Assembly: GCA_015698045.1 (NCBI GenBank)
Contig: BLAL01000199.1
Location: 248,001-312,000 of the forward strand
Origin: Rhizophagus clarus
Taxonomy: Eukaryota > Glomeromycota > Glomeromycetes > Glomerales > Glomeraceae
DNA length: 64,000 nucleotides
Direction: 5' to 3'
Position 1 is the stretch's first letter, and each line of letters opens with the position of its first letter. Positions 35,544 to 48,500 of this stretch are shown here, piece by piece. The notes beneath the pieces were generated by a model. That model worked only from the letters and a program-made list of their open reading frames with translations. It searched no databases and was not told the DNA's origin. The position numbers and the translations under genes were made by a program.

Positions 35544-37167
35544 ATGTCAGATTTATCGCTTAAGGCTACTCCTTCCACTGGTTTTTATAATATAATAGTT
35601 AGTGGCAAATCTTTTAATTTGTCAACTACAGCTCTTTACTCTGATAGTCCAAACTATTTCACTGACGTGTTCTCTTCTCCTTTAGAAGAGTCGCGTACAA
35701 AAATTATGTTCGTTGATAGGGATCCAGAAGTGTTTAAGGATATCGTGAGTGGTAAAAAAAAAGTCAAAATACTGCGGGGTTGAAGCTTTATCGTCATAAA
35801 TTGTTGAGATTTATTTTTTTTCTTAGAAGAATTTATTTAATATTTAATACGAATTAGGTGAAACATTTGCAAGGTTATTATGTAACTCCTCGTGACGAGG
35901 TAAATTCTTTCTTTTTATTTTTGAACTAATATTTTTCAATATAATTGATTTCCTGATATACCATTATATTTGAATTATCATTAGAATCATTATGCGGATC
36001 TTATATCCGACGCAACTTATTACAATTTAATGAAATTGAAAGCACAATTACGCGCAAACTATATTGTTAATGTTGGAGGAAAAGTTTTTCGGGTTGATAA
36101 AGAAATTTTGGAAAAGCGTGATGCGCCAAATTTCTTTACTTCCATTGGTTGTTATTATTACAATTTTAATAAAAAAAAAAAAAAAGTTGTATGTTTATAT
36201 TATAACATTTAATTAATTTTTTTTTAATATTTTAATAGGTTTTGGATACGGATGGGAACCATCAGGGATTCCACCAACCCCTTTACCGTTAACAATACCA
36301 CCGCCTATACTTGATCGTGATCCAGAATTATTTTCTGATATTTTACGGTATCTTCAAGGGTATGAAATTGGTATTAAAGATGAAGTTCATAGACAAAATT
36401 TACTCAAAGATTCCCGATTTTATCATTTAAAAGGATTAACTGAAAAATTATTAGCATCTAGTATGACAGTGAATGGATTTGCTAAGGAAGAAAGCGCGAG
36501 AAATGAGATATTATTTCGTTTAAAAGATATTAGGCCTGCAAGTGTTCTATTACCAGAAAATAATAATAATAATAATCAAAATAATAATGATGATATACTA
36601 TCAGACGAAATTGCCACGGGATCCACCAGTCACATAATGTATAAAAATAAAGAAGGAACTGTTTACGTTTTGTTAGTTGAGATACATAATATTCATCTAA
36701 TTTGTAGATATGGGGCACCATCATCTCCTATGACGGCGACAACCACTCCGATTACAAATCCTGCTACACCCACAAATCTGTCAAGAATGCAACCATTAGT
36801 GCGTCCAATTCTGGAGCTAGTTTTATCCGATAAGGACGTGCAAAAACTTAAAAATATTGCTAAATCTATCAAAGCTTCGGAGGAAATTGTTACAATAATT
36901 CGTTCACCGGATACTTGCGCATTTGAAATAGATGGCAGCATGTGTTCTTTAGAAGCGTTATCAAATACCGACAAGTTATCACACTTGATGAAAAATGATG
37001 ATGGTAATCGATATTTAAAACTTTATGTTACGAGATCTATTTTAAGATTAATCACTAATAATAGTAAGGTAGAAATGGAAATGCTTAAATGTGAAGCCTT
37101 CAGCTCGGAAAGAGGATTTAATTGTAAAAGAGAATTCCTACCAGATGAGAAAAGGATCGCGCTATAG
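35544..37167 (+). CDS. protein with two tandem BTB/T1 (KCTD-like) domains
   Basis: Four exons (35544-35744, 35858-35899, 35985-36147, 36239-37167) give 444 residues. The first BTB/T1-like unit (about 12-105) reads FYNIIVSGKSFNLSTTAL, then SPNYFTDVF, DRDPEVFKDIVKHLQGYYV and ADATYYNL-like. A second unit (about 107-215) reads YIVNVGGKVFRVDKEIL, PNFF, LDRDPELFSDILRYLQGYEI and DSRFYHLKGL. The remainder has an Asn run and no motif I recognise. Fungal proteins with tandem T1-type BTB domains exist, and Whi2-like stress regulators are one candidate group. Cullin-adaptor or oligomerisation roles are possible but not shown. It is divergent from GET3 and convergent with ELP5, 114 bp apart. Confidence 0.82.
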
Positions 37168-37281
37168 ATTCAAGTGAATCGGGAATTTTAACTTATTATA
37201 ATATAGAAAAAAAATATCTTTCATGATTTTTGGACAAAAATTATAAGATTAATAAAATTATTAAAAAATTATTCGATCAAT

Positions 37282-38936
37282 TTATATTGATAAATCTTCA
37301 TCAGGATCCTCATCATCAAAATCATCATTTTTATCAGGTTCATAAAATATGTTTCCACCACTAGTAATAGTATTTTCCCGATTTTTTTCTTCATATTGAT
37401 CTTTAAAAAAAGAAAAGAATTTCATTATTAATTAATCCAAATTTTTTAATTAAATATATGTATTTACCTTGAATTTTAACATATGGAAGGACGAGTTCAT
37501 TTTTCGCCTTTTTCTGTGATTCAGTTAATGATAAATTAAATAACAAATTCGCGGTTGTTGGATCAGGCTAGTAAGTTTTAAAAATATAAAAAAAAAACTC
37601 ACTTAAGTTATTATACATACATAGATAAATATATAATTTTTAAATACTCACCGTATTATTTTCAGAATTTAAGTCATCTCTTATATCTTTAACCAATTGA
37701 ATTATCATGTTGCCAGAAGATTCATCAATATGGTATGAATTAGTCTGTAAGTACATATAAAACAAAACTTAATTAATTGATATTAGATAATACACGTAAA
37801 AATTAAATTATTATACCTCATATAAGACTTTTCCGGATTTTTTTCTGTGTTCTATGATACAAATAGAACTTTCAGGAGAATTCATACACGCATTAATGAT
37901 TGTATTATTCTCAATTACGATGTAACCATGTGAAGTTGATTCTTTACGAAATTGTTCGGTATTTTTAATTATTATTGTGGTAGATGCTATATTGTGTAAT
38001 AAAGTATTTCTTACATTAAGATAACCTGATATCCCAGATGATGGATAATTTGGTATATCAGAATGATAAACTGTTATTATAAGATTTGTATTCGTATTTG
38101 AATTCATATCTTTTATAAAAAGTAAAGAAAAAAGTTAATATTTAAACGAATAGTTAAACATATATTTTTTTTCGAAATTGCTTTTATTCACCTGAACGTG
38201 TCAAATATGATGAAATCCTTTTCAAAAAATTCAATGTTAATGAAGTATCAATTAAAAGTAGAGGAGAAATCGAATCGATTATCAAAATATAATTAGAGTA
38301 TGACACTAAATATAAAAAAAAAAATATGTAACATGTTAAATATTTTAATAAAAAAAAAAAAATCAAATAAAAAAAGAATCAAAATTTTCTGATTTAGATA
38401 CATTTTTTAATTGTATCTTTAAGAATATTTATAATCTCCGATGAATCTTTAATATTTTTTATGTAATTATAATTAAGATCTGAAGTTATATCATTTTCAG
38501 ATTCGTATGAATCCGATTTAGAATACGCATCAAATATCACTAAACTTAAAAAAAAAAAAAAATAAATGATTGGTCACTTTATCCCCCGTCAAAATAAATA
38601 TTAAACAAAAAAAAAAAAGAAAAAAAATATATATATATGTACTTTTTATTTGAATTGATATCTTCCAGCAACCACTCGGGTGAAAACTCAAAACATAATA
38701 ATAAACCACATCGGTTTCTATCGGGTTTAAAAATAAATTAAATTAGTTTTGGTTGAGTAAAGAAGAAAATAATTTATAACATACTGGTTCATTGCAATAT
38801 TTTTGATAAATTCTTTCAATAACACATAACCCGACTGTATAATTGTATCTTCTATAATAACAAAGTTTGCTGATTCTTTATAATTCAAAAGACGTTCTAA
38901 CAAAAGCGTAGTCATTTTTAATAAAGGAAAAAGCAT
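37282..38936 (-). CDS. ELP5: Elongator complex subunit Elp5
   Basis: Elp5 forms a RecA-like hexameric subcomplex with Elp4 and Elp6 in Elongator, which modifies wobble uridines of tRNAs. Eight minus-strand exons are inferred: 38936-38785, 38717-38643, 38544-38402, 38305-38192, 38109-37817, 37744-37652, 37567-37468 and 37400-37282. They give 362 residues (yeast 309). Support comes from the N-terminal LLLERLLNYKESANFVIIED, the strand LVIFDAYSKSD, YILIIDSISPLLL with a following helix, and the C-terminal NLLFNLSLTESQKKAKNELV then LPYVKIQ, a hallmark of Elp5. The tail is strongly acidic. There are two possible starts, ATG at 38936 and at 38915; the second gives MTTLLLERLL and may be the true one. 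Confidence 0.85.
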
Positions 38937-39107
38937 GAAATATGGATGATTATCTATAATGCCATAATGCGAGTCAAACTATTTATCACAACGACGTGAT
39001 GAATGTCAGGAAAAAACCCCGGTTTAAAGTCACGTGTAATTTGTAATACTTGATTGTACTTGTCGAAACGAGGGAAAAAAAAAAAAAAAAAAAAATCATC
39101 TAAATTG
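38937..39107. promoter_or_regulatory. divergent promoter ELP5 / PTPA
   Basis: A 171-bp gap separates divergent start codons, with an A run just ahead of the PTPA start. It includes a GTCACGTG word near 39030. No factor is assigned. Confidence 0.4.
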
Positions 39108-40640
39108 ATGGCGGATAATAATACTCTTAATATTACAAACTCGTTAGAATATGAATGCGTTGAACCAATTAAAAAAATAAATGATCAAGCTGATATTGAC
39201 GAATGGGTAAAGACTGAAGCCTTTCAGAGGTTAATGAAATTTATTGAACTTTCGAATGAAAGTGTCATAAATCGAAAGATTTCTGAACCGAGTCATATCT
39301 CCGAGGTAAACGATAATAAAAAAATAAAATAAGGGTTTACCAAATTTTAAATGATAAAGAAAAATTTTTTTTATTTCTAAATAAAAATTATCTTGTAGTT
39401 GACGCAAAAAATTATCAATATGTTGGACACTATTTTATCTTGGATTGACGAGATCCCACCGTTAGATACACCCCAAAGGTTTGGTAACAAGGCATTTCGT
39501 ACATGGTTTACTCGTTTAGAAAAGGTAATACAATAATAATCATAATTATAACAATAATAATATGTACCGTATATGCATACATATACGTATTATATTTGAT
39601 TTGACGCGTATTTTTTTTTTTTTTAGAATTCAATCAAATTACATCAAGATATACTACCAGAACATTTACATGGAACTATCATTGAACTTGTCGCATATTT
39701 TAACGGAGGATTTGGAAATTCCACGAGAATTGATTACGGAAGTGGACATGAATTAAGTTTTGTAGCATGGTTATGTTGTTTAAATTTAATAGGAGTAATT
39801 AAACAAGAAGATTATACAGCGGCCATATTAAAGATATTCACAAAGTAATTTATTTTATAATATATACATATGTGTGTATATAATATATATTATTAAAAAA
39901 AAAAAAAAAAATTTATATCAATTTAATATAATTATTAGATATTTAGATTTAGTAAGACGATTACAACGCGTGTATATGCTTGAACCAGCTGGAAGTCATG
40001 GAGTGTGGGGATTAGATGATCATCAATTCCTTTCTTACTATTGGGGAAGTGCACAGCTCAAAGGTATATATATCATGTGTTCACGTTTCTTAATAAAAAA
40101 AAAAAAACGTGTACATAATAAAATAATATATGTATATATATTATATATTATATATATATATATTTATACAACAAAATATATACTTATAACACATAATAAA
40201 AAAAAGTCACATAATTTATATAATTAATATATTATTTATTATTCCAGATCATCCAAATCTTAAACCAAAATCGATATTATCGGAAGATTTTGTCAATATG
40301 TATGCAGGAGAATATATTTACTTTGGATGTATTAAATATATACATGAGGTAAAAAAAAAAAAAAAAAAAAAACAAAGGAAAAAAAAAAAACCACAAACAA
40401 ACAAACAAAATCTTTTACAAATTAGTTAAATGATTTTATTTTTTAATTTAGGTCAAAAAAGGGCCATTTCACGAACATTCACCTTTATTGTATGATATTT
40501 CAGGAGTTCAAAATTGGACAAAAGTTAATTCAGGATTATTAAAAATGTATATAGCAGATGTGTTAAAAAAATTTCCTATAGTTCAACATTTTTTGTTTGG
40601 TAATTTATTACCTTTCAAGGTAACAAATCAAGGGGGATAA
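39108..40640 (+). CDS. PTPA: protein phosphatase 2A activator PTPA (Rrd-type peptidyl-prolyl isomerase)
   Basis: PTPA/Rrd proteins remodel the PP2A catalytic subunit into its active Ser/Thr form. Six exons are inferred: 39108-39305, 39399-39524, 39627-39844, 39939-40063, 40248-40348 and 40452-40640. They give 318 residues, matching the family's usual length. Diagnostic segments are [33 protein letters not shown] followed by [34 protein letters not shown] followed by [31 protein letters not shown], and [12 protein letters not shown] near the end. The ATG at 39108 follows a run of As and starts a short acidic leader. Confidence 0.95.
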
Positions 40641-43600
40641 AAATAATTATAAATTCAGGATCTATAAATAATTGATAATCCGAAAAAGAAAAAAAAAAAA
40701 AAAAAAAATACATGGAAGGAATCGAATGATTGATTAAAAGTAGAAGATCTTTAGACGATCCGCATTGATGTAGTTAGAAGTTTACACGTGTAAGATAAGA
40801 AAAGGAAAAAGCCGTGATTATAAAAAGTAAAATGGCTTAAGAAACAATATTTATGATATTAAACTTAATTTAAAAAATTGTGGAGAAAATAAAAAATTTT
40901 TCAATGAAATTTATTTTAAATGATAATCAATTTGTTTGTTTTTTTTTCAAAATTCGGAGTTTGACCTGTAAAAACATTAATAAATAATTAATATCATTGT
41001 TTGTGGAAAATTTTGTCAGCATTTGATAAGCAATTGTTTTCATATAATATTAATTGAATACGGTGAATTACTAATTACGGACATCATAGAAGCATTCCAT
41101 TGATTTGCGTAACTTGTACGAAAAAATAAATTTTAAATAAAAAATTTTGGTGATAACCAGTACCAGGGTATGTCCGAATTACGTGATAATTAAGTATTAA
41201 ATATTGTGATTTTATTTGTATGAAGAAAACAAGGAAGAATTTTTGCCATGATGTTCGTTTTCCAATCTCTTATTATTATTATTTGGTAAAAATAAATACC
41301 TTTGCTTTATATTGTTATTTGATTACGAATCATAATACAAATTCTTTTTTTTATGATTCAATTCAATTTTGAGGGTAACAACCCTAATTTTTTATATAGA
41401 TGGGGCTGTGTAAAATTACGCCAGTTGAATGAATGATCAATACTATACACATGTTGGTGACACAAAATGTAACAATCGAATTCGAAATTTTTATGCAGAT
41501 CATTTTTATACTAAAATTCAAATTAATCGTGAAAATGAATTAATGATAAAAAAAAAAAAAATGGTGTGATATTGTTTTTATATTTATTTATACATACCGG
41601 TATATATAAAGTTTAAACTAATGATTACTAAGAATTTTCATCACCGGCATCAAGCGAGAATTATCACACACACAATATTTAAAGGATAAACTTTTATCCG
41701 GTTTAATTTAAATATACGCAAAATGCCGTTTTTATTCTTACTGTAAAAGAATAGGGTGATGACACGCTTTTTACGAATTCGGTTTTCATTTTTACTCGGG
41801 AATTGGCGCGAAAAGCGCGATTATTAACTTGTTGTCATGAGATAATATTCAGTGAAGTACACATGTTACGAAAAATTATATCATCTCTTAATATCACGTA
41901 ATTTTTCTTCAAATTTCACGTACTTTTCCTTATATTCTCTTTCTGGGAATTTATATAGATCACGTGCGATAGAATTATATCGTGAAAATATTATTAAAAT
42001 TACGATTTATATGAATAGTTTTGTTATTTTGTGTACGCATACAAAAACAATAAACTTTTATGCATGAAACCTGAAAGAAAGAACTTTTTTAAGAACAAAA
42101 TGAAAATTGTCATACATTAATTTACAATACTTATAGAAAAGCCAATTGTAGATTGTTTGAATTTTGCATCTTTTTTTACAAATCAAAATTATCTAATTGA
42201 AACAGGAACCTGTATTCCAATAATTTCCGCATAATTAATTTTTAATTTACCATATTAAAATGTTTAAATAATCACTCATATATTAATTACTTTATAAAAA
42301 TAAAAGTCATGTATCTGTCATGTAAGAGAGAATGTTTAACTGATTATATCTTAAAATTTCAATTTTTTCCTTGAAAAATAAATTTTCATTTGATTAAAAA
42401 TCAAAAATTCATTCTGATTATATAAATGGGGAAAAAATGTATTTCCAATTTTTGATCCAATTTTTTTTTCTAAAATTGGAGAACATCATAATAATATCAT
42501 TCAAAAATTATATAAATTATATTCTCTAATTATAACAAGGTTTTTCCGATCGAATTTGTAAAAAAAAATATTCAAATATTCTATTAAATATATATATATA
42601 TATATATAATATACAATAATAATATATATATCTTATATATATTTATTTATTTATTTACTTATTTATATTTTAAAAATCATTAAAAAGGAAAAGTAGAGAT
42701 TATATTTGTATCTTTTTCTTTTTTTTTCACATTTTTCACATTCTTCGAACGCGTCTATATCAAATCTTGGTTACACGCAAGTATGATCATTGCTGTATAA
42801 CCTGAAATAACCTGATCTTCCTTTTTCAATTTACCCGTTTTTCCTCTACTGTAAATTTATATATATATGCAATATATTATATATTATTAATATATATATA
42901 TATATTTATCCATATACTTGGTAAAGCCATTTAATTTGTCTAAAAAGTTCTCGTTACCAATTGATGGGAATGTTTTGGAATATTAAAAAATATTTAAAAG
43001 GAATAAAAAATTAAATAATAATTTATAATTACCTAATAATTACTTTCTTATTATACGTTATTAAGATTAGTTTTTTCTTTTTTCAGTTTATTTTCTTTCA
43101 CACTGCCCACTCCATAAAAATATTTATTGTAGTAATTTTATTATAACGCCACTTTTGTATTCTTTTAACCAAAGAAAATAAATAATCGTATGTTTCTCGT
43201 TGGTCATACTCAAATATAATTACTGGAATTGTATTACAATAATCGGGATAATTTGGTATTATATTTAACTAGTATAAAATTTTTATATTTTTAAAGTTAC
43301 GGATGTACAACTTTGAAAAAAAAAATTTTCTTTTTTTTTATGCTTTTGACAGGTTGAAATAATTAACAAAGGAAATCATTTATCTAATTTGGCGTTCATA
43401 AATAAAATACAATATTATTTATATTGTATGCAGGTTATTTAGTTTAGGAATATACATATTGTGCCACCTCATATATTTTTTTTTTTTTTTAATGTACGGG
43501 CTGATATTTGACCTAGTATTCATATAAAGAAAATGATCGTCGATTTTTTTTTTTTTTTTTTTTTCAATATTATATATATATTATTATTAAAAGGGGCAAA

Positions 43601-43653
43601 TAAAGTAAATTCATTTGTCAATAAATACTTGTTCTGATTGGGATTCCGGTCTC

Positions 43654-43688
<35 letters not shown>

Positions 43689-44113
43689 CTTCCTTTTTTT
43701 TTTTTTTTAATTACATAAATTAATAATAATAATAATAATAATAATATATATATATATATATATATATTAAACAACAACAACAACATAAATTCCTTTAAAT
43801 AAAAAACCTGAAATATACAAAAAAAGAAAAATTTTTTTTATTATATCACTTTAATATATAAATAGGACCACTCCTTTTTATTTTTGTAAAAATAGTTGGG
43901 GATCTTTGATTATATATATATATATATTTTTTTTAATATAAAAAGAAGGCAGGGACCCTCCACATGCTAACTTTTTTTCAAGACTCATATCCCTATCGAT
44001 TTACGATTATTCTTTAAGTGATATTTATTGTTTCAGATTAATCATCTGAAAATTTGAGTCTTCATTCGTACATAAAAGCTGCTCAAAATTTCCCCAATTC
44101 TCCATTTTTCAAC
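40641..44113. other. long gene-free region upstream of the zinc-finger gene
   Basis: About 3.5 kb of AT-rich sequence with no supported coding exon. It contains TA dinucleotide runs (for example near 42590-42610 and 43745-43767), a long A run at 43654-43684, and several moderately complex patches such as 41590-41830 and 42720-42840. Promoter, 5' leader exons or non-coding RNA of the next gene could lie here; the sequence alone does not decide. Confidence 0.5.
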
Positions 44114-45562
44114 ATGATTGATGTTGTACATTCTGTGAGTCTTGACCAACGTCTTGATTTCCTTCACGATCAATATTTTCCTAATAATACACCTGCTACT
44201 ATCGCTACCACCACGCCTATTCAAGCGTCATTTGGCGGTTTCGATTTAACAGGTGAACTTCAATCAACTTCTTGCGTCAGTAATTTTTTCGAAATTCCAG
44301 ATTTGACGCTTATCGCAATGACATTTCAATTATCAGACCAGGATTTAAATCTCAATAACCCATCTCAATCGAACGTTTCGCCTTCACAACAACAAAATAC
44401 GCGACAATATAACGATATGACCACTACCGCTTTTCCTAATCAGCATCAATATTCTCACGATACTTCGGTTCAACAATCTTCTATTTTATCTTCTCCTCCT
44501 TTCGTTGAACCTTCAGGAAATTATATTGCCATTTCATCTGCTACCAACACTACCCAATCTTTACCCTATGATTACCCTTCTTCATCTTTACCAACTACCA
44601 CTAATAATTTGGAAAATGGTAATAATCATCTTGGTAATAATTATCGTAATGCTTATATTAATAATTCTCCCCCTCAACAACAACAACAACAACAACAACA
44701 AAATCATCAACAACATCATCAACAACATCATCATCCACAACCACAACGTCATCATCAATTGATTTCAAATTATAACTTTAATCCAAATCAATGTTTAAAT
44801 CAGCGTGAATTGTATCAAACTTCAATTCCTTCTTCTATTGGTAACAATTCACAACACCTTGCTAATCATCAAAAATCGATCTCGAGATCGATCAATACAA
44901 CTACTTTACCTATTAGTATAGCTCCAAATGTATTTATACCCCAACAATTAGTACCATTATATGATCCTTCTATTTTTACGGCCAAACCTACTCCTACTTC
45001 TACTCCCGTTCCAACAACGATTTCTATTTCACAAAATCCCTCAACTACTTCTGAAAGTACTTCCCCAACAAAACAGACTTATTCATATAGTGGTCCTCCA
45101 AAGAGTTATTATTCAAGGCTACCATTATATGATAGGCCTTTCAAATGTGATCAGTGTCCTCAAAGTAAGCATCATCATCATTTTTTTATTTTTTTATTTT
45201 TTTTTATTTTTATTTTTTTTTTTTATAAATTTGAGTCTGACCAAAAATTTTTTATATTATTAGGTTTCAATCGGAACCACGACCTCAAGCGGCACAAGCG
45301 GATCCATTTGGCCGTAAAACCATATCCTTGCCAATATTGTGAAAAACAATTTAGTCGTAAGGATGCTCTTAAAAGACACGTCCTCGTCAAAGGATGTAAT
45401 AATACATCGAAGAAATCATCTTCGTCTAATAATAATAACGGTAATAAAAATATTGAATCAACATCAAATTCTTCGATTCCTACAACAATAGGAAATTATG
45501 TTGACAATGGAGATCCGATAAAGACCGAACCAACAAACGATAATGGTTTTATGTCGATATAA
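44114..45562 (+). CDS. C2H2 zinc-finger transcription factor, Crz1-like
   Basis: Two exons (44114-45164 and 45264-45562) give 449 residues from the ATG at 44114. The frame is open for 20 more codons upstream without another ATG, so a further 5' exon is possible. The first 330 residues are Gln/Asn/Ser/Pro/Thr-rich, including a pure Gln run and a His/Gln block, typical of fungal activators. Two C-terminal zinc fingers follow: CDQC-x12-H-x3-H (FNRNHDLKRHKRIH), then CQYC-x12-H-x5-C ending RKDALKRHVLVKGC. The RKDALKRH...KGC ending resembles Crz1 and related stress factors; that assignment is tentative. The intron splits finger 1 between its Cys and His pairs. The tail is Ser/Asn-rich. Confidence 0.85.
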   Translation: MIDVVHSVSLDQRLDFLHDQYFPNNTPATIATTTPIQASFGGFDLTGELQSTSCVSNFFEIPDLTLIAMTFQLSDQDLNLNNPSQSNVSPSQQQNTRQYNDMTTTAFPNQHQYSHDTSVQQSSILSSPPFVEPSGNYIAISSATNTTQSLPYDYPSSSLPTTTNNLENGNNHLGNNYRNAYINNSPPQQQQQQQQQNHQQHHQQHHHPQPQRHHQLISNYNFNPNQCLNQRELYQTSIPSSIGNNSQHLANHQKSISRSINTTTLPISIAPNVFIPQQLVPLYDPSIFTAKPTPTSTPVPTTISISQNPSTTSESTSPTKQTYSYSGPPKSYYSRLPLYDRPFKCDQCPQSKHHHHFFIFLFFFIFIFFFYKFESDQKFFILLGFNRNHDLKRHKRIHLAVKPYPCQYCEKQFSRKDALKRHVLVKGCNNTSKKSSSSNNNNGNKNIESTSNSSIPTTIGNYVDNGDPIKTEPTNDNGFMSI

Positions 45563-48500
45563 CTGAAATTTTTTTATGAAAAAAATAATCGTTTATGAAA
45601 AATTTAAAAAATATATGCGTCAAATTTTTCTCGATTAGTTTTTTATGAATTTTTTTGTCCCCTACATAATATTAATCCGAAATTAATAATCGTATAAATT
45701 TTACTCCAATTTTTTTTTTCTTGATTTTTTATTATGTTTACTTTCTTATATGTACATAGCTCTCGTATTTCTTTCTATACAATATCCTACGATACATAAG
45801 AGGTTTTTTACCAGCCAATTAAAAATTATACACACACATATATATAATCAATCATACTATGAATTTTTTTTTTTTTTCCTTAAATTAGTATACTATAAAT
45901 ATAGTTTTTTTTAAAAAAAAAAATTTAAAAAATAATTAAAATAATGTTACCATTATTATGAAAATTTTTGTATACAGCATTATAAAAAAGAAAAAAAAAA
46001 CCATTTAATAAAAAACATAATACTTTGCCAAATAAAAAAAAAAAAATTACATTTTACTATGATTAATAAACAGTATATTCGTTTTTTATACATATGATCG
46101 TTTACTATGATTAGTAACAGTATATAATATATATGTGCAACAATTTTTCTTGTTTCGTGCTACTTTTTCGTGTAATAATAATTATCACGTGGTTCCGGAA
46201 TGGGTCGGAATCACTTTTTTTTCATGTTTCAAAAGTTCAAACTACCCTTTTCCATAACATTTTTATGATATAAAATAATAATAGTAGATAAAACTATGAG
46301 CATTAGACCACATAATCTTTGGTTTGTAACACCTTGAAAATCGTGAAAAACACGGGTGAAAAATATATTTTTTTATTAAATTTCTTTTGAACAGATTGTT
46401 GTTTATTAAGATTGTTTTATAAATTTACTTTAATTACTTTAATTGGATCTGAAAATGATATCTTTTTTTTTTTTTTTTTGATTTGATTTGATTTGATTTA
46501 ATTTGTGATTAATTTGATTAGTGATTAGTAATTATTAAAAAAAAAAAAACTGCCTATTGTTGTTTTATTGTTATTTTGATTGGGAACTTTTTTTTTTTTT
46601 TTTGATATGATTGAAGAACAAAGAATAAATTTTTTTTGGAAATTGCCGATCGAAAATTCACTATGTTACATATGGAAATATACTAATTATTAATGAATTT
46701 CTTTTTTCTATCGTAATACTTTGTATAGTTAATTAAATGGTATAAAATAAATTCTAGTTGGTTCTTCAACGCCGAACTATTTAGTAAAGTCGTGAAACAT
46801 TTGACAAGGATCAATCTTAAAGTTATCGGATAAAACGGACGTTTATCCGATACACGCAGCTCGTAACACATAATAATGAAATGAGCAATACCAGATCTTT
46901 TACTTGATTTCTAGAATTACTTTTTTTCTATTCGTACTACACCAAAAAAAAAAAAAATAAATAAATAAATAAATAAATAAACTATATATAAATAAATTAT
47001 AATTATAATTATAATAATTATTATTTTTTATTATTTTTCATTATTAAACATGATTTTGGCGGGTTTTTTTGTGAATCCAAACTATAATGCAATATAAACT
47101 ATATATATAACAAATTAATATATATAAATTTTAATTGCTTACAAAGACTTGAACATGAGGGATTAACAAGCTATTCTGAGTCACATTGAAATATGCGGTT
47201 TGGCTGGTTTTTTAAAAAAACGCATTAGGAACAATAACTATAACGCAAATTATCGCATGATGGAAGGATGAAAAAGAATAAAATTTCTTGCTGACAAAAT
47301 TTTAGTAAACTACTTTTATGGTAACGGCCGTAGACTTTATATTTTTTTAACATTCCTCAAAAAAAAGGCGTAAAAAAAGGAGGGAAAAAATTTTTTCTCT
47401 TTTTTTAAACACGAATACGGGCTTTGCGACAAGAATTTTGCCAGGTTTGGGCGCAGTTCGATTGAAATACACTTTTATTTCAAATGGCACATTTTTTCAC
47501 ATTATCTCTCGCAATTATCCCCCGAAAAAAAATTTTTTTTTTTTTTTTTTTTTTTGTTTTGAAAATCAAAATTGGCAATTGTCAAAGATAGTATAAATGA
47601 CAGGTTTATTGGTTAAAAGAAAAATGGTTCGATATTTTTTCTTTACCAAAAATCGGTAAAACATTAATGTTTGAAAAAAGAAATTAGAAAGCGGCGGTAA
47701 AAGTGTAACATAACGGAGGTTTCCGTTTGTGTATAGATTTTCTTTAAAAATTTTAAATTTGAATTTGGTGTTCCAAAGTATTGGTACATTATTTTATATA
47801 TTTAGTTGCTTACCAAAATATAATGTAATCAAAAGGGTTCAAAATAACAACAATATAATTGAATTTTTTCATTGACGGATTATTGTTATCGTACCCTTAT
47901 TTTTTTTACCCTCAATTCAATGTGACCTTGTGAAACAAATATCATTTAATTAATGGAAAGGGGGCTTTTATACAGATATGGTTATCGGGCAATTTTATTA
48001 AACCCGAAATCAATAGGTGAAACCCTTTTCAAAAATCGGATGATTTTTTGAATATGATCTTCGGTGAATTAATTATTTGTTTATTGTTTGTCCTATTAAC
48101 TTTTTTATTCTAATTGAACCGTTTTAGTAAATCGGGAAAGATGGCGAAATTACATTGTTTGAAACAACAAAAAGCCCACCGCCATTTTGCTTTCATTATT
48201 TTTTTTTTTTTTTTGCCTGTAGATCTGATGATCTCTGTGCTGTTATCTTCAATGAAATATATTATTTAAAAATAATTTAAGCACTTATTAAATTTATTAT
48301 TTCGGATAAATGGCTTAAAACCGAATTTTAAAATTCGGTGTTATACGAATTTAACTCCTAAATTCTAAACGTTTAGAATTTATCTACTTTATATTATGTA
48401 AAAGATTAAAAAAAAAAAAAAGAAAAAGAAAAAAAGAAAAAACAAAAGAATCAAAGGCTTAGAATTTTATTATCCACTTAAAGTTGTGAAAAGAATAAAA

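Noticed and set aside
43520-43786. Minus-strand frame rich in Leu, Phe and Lys.
   Set aside because: It is a product of homopolymer and TA or TAA repeats only.
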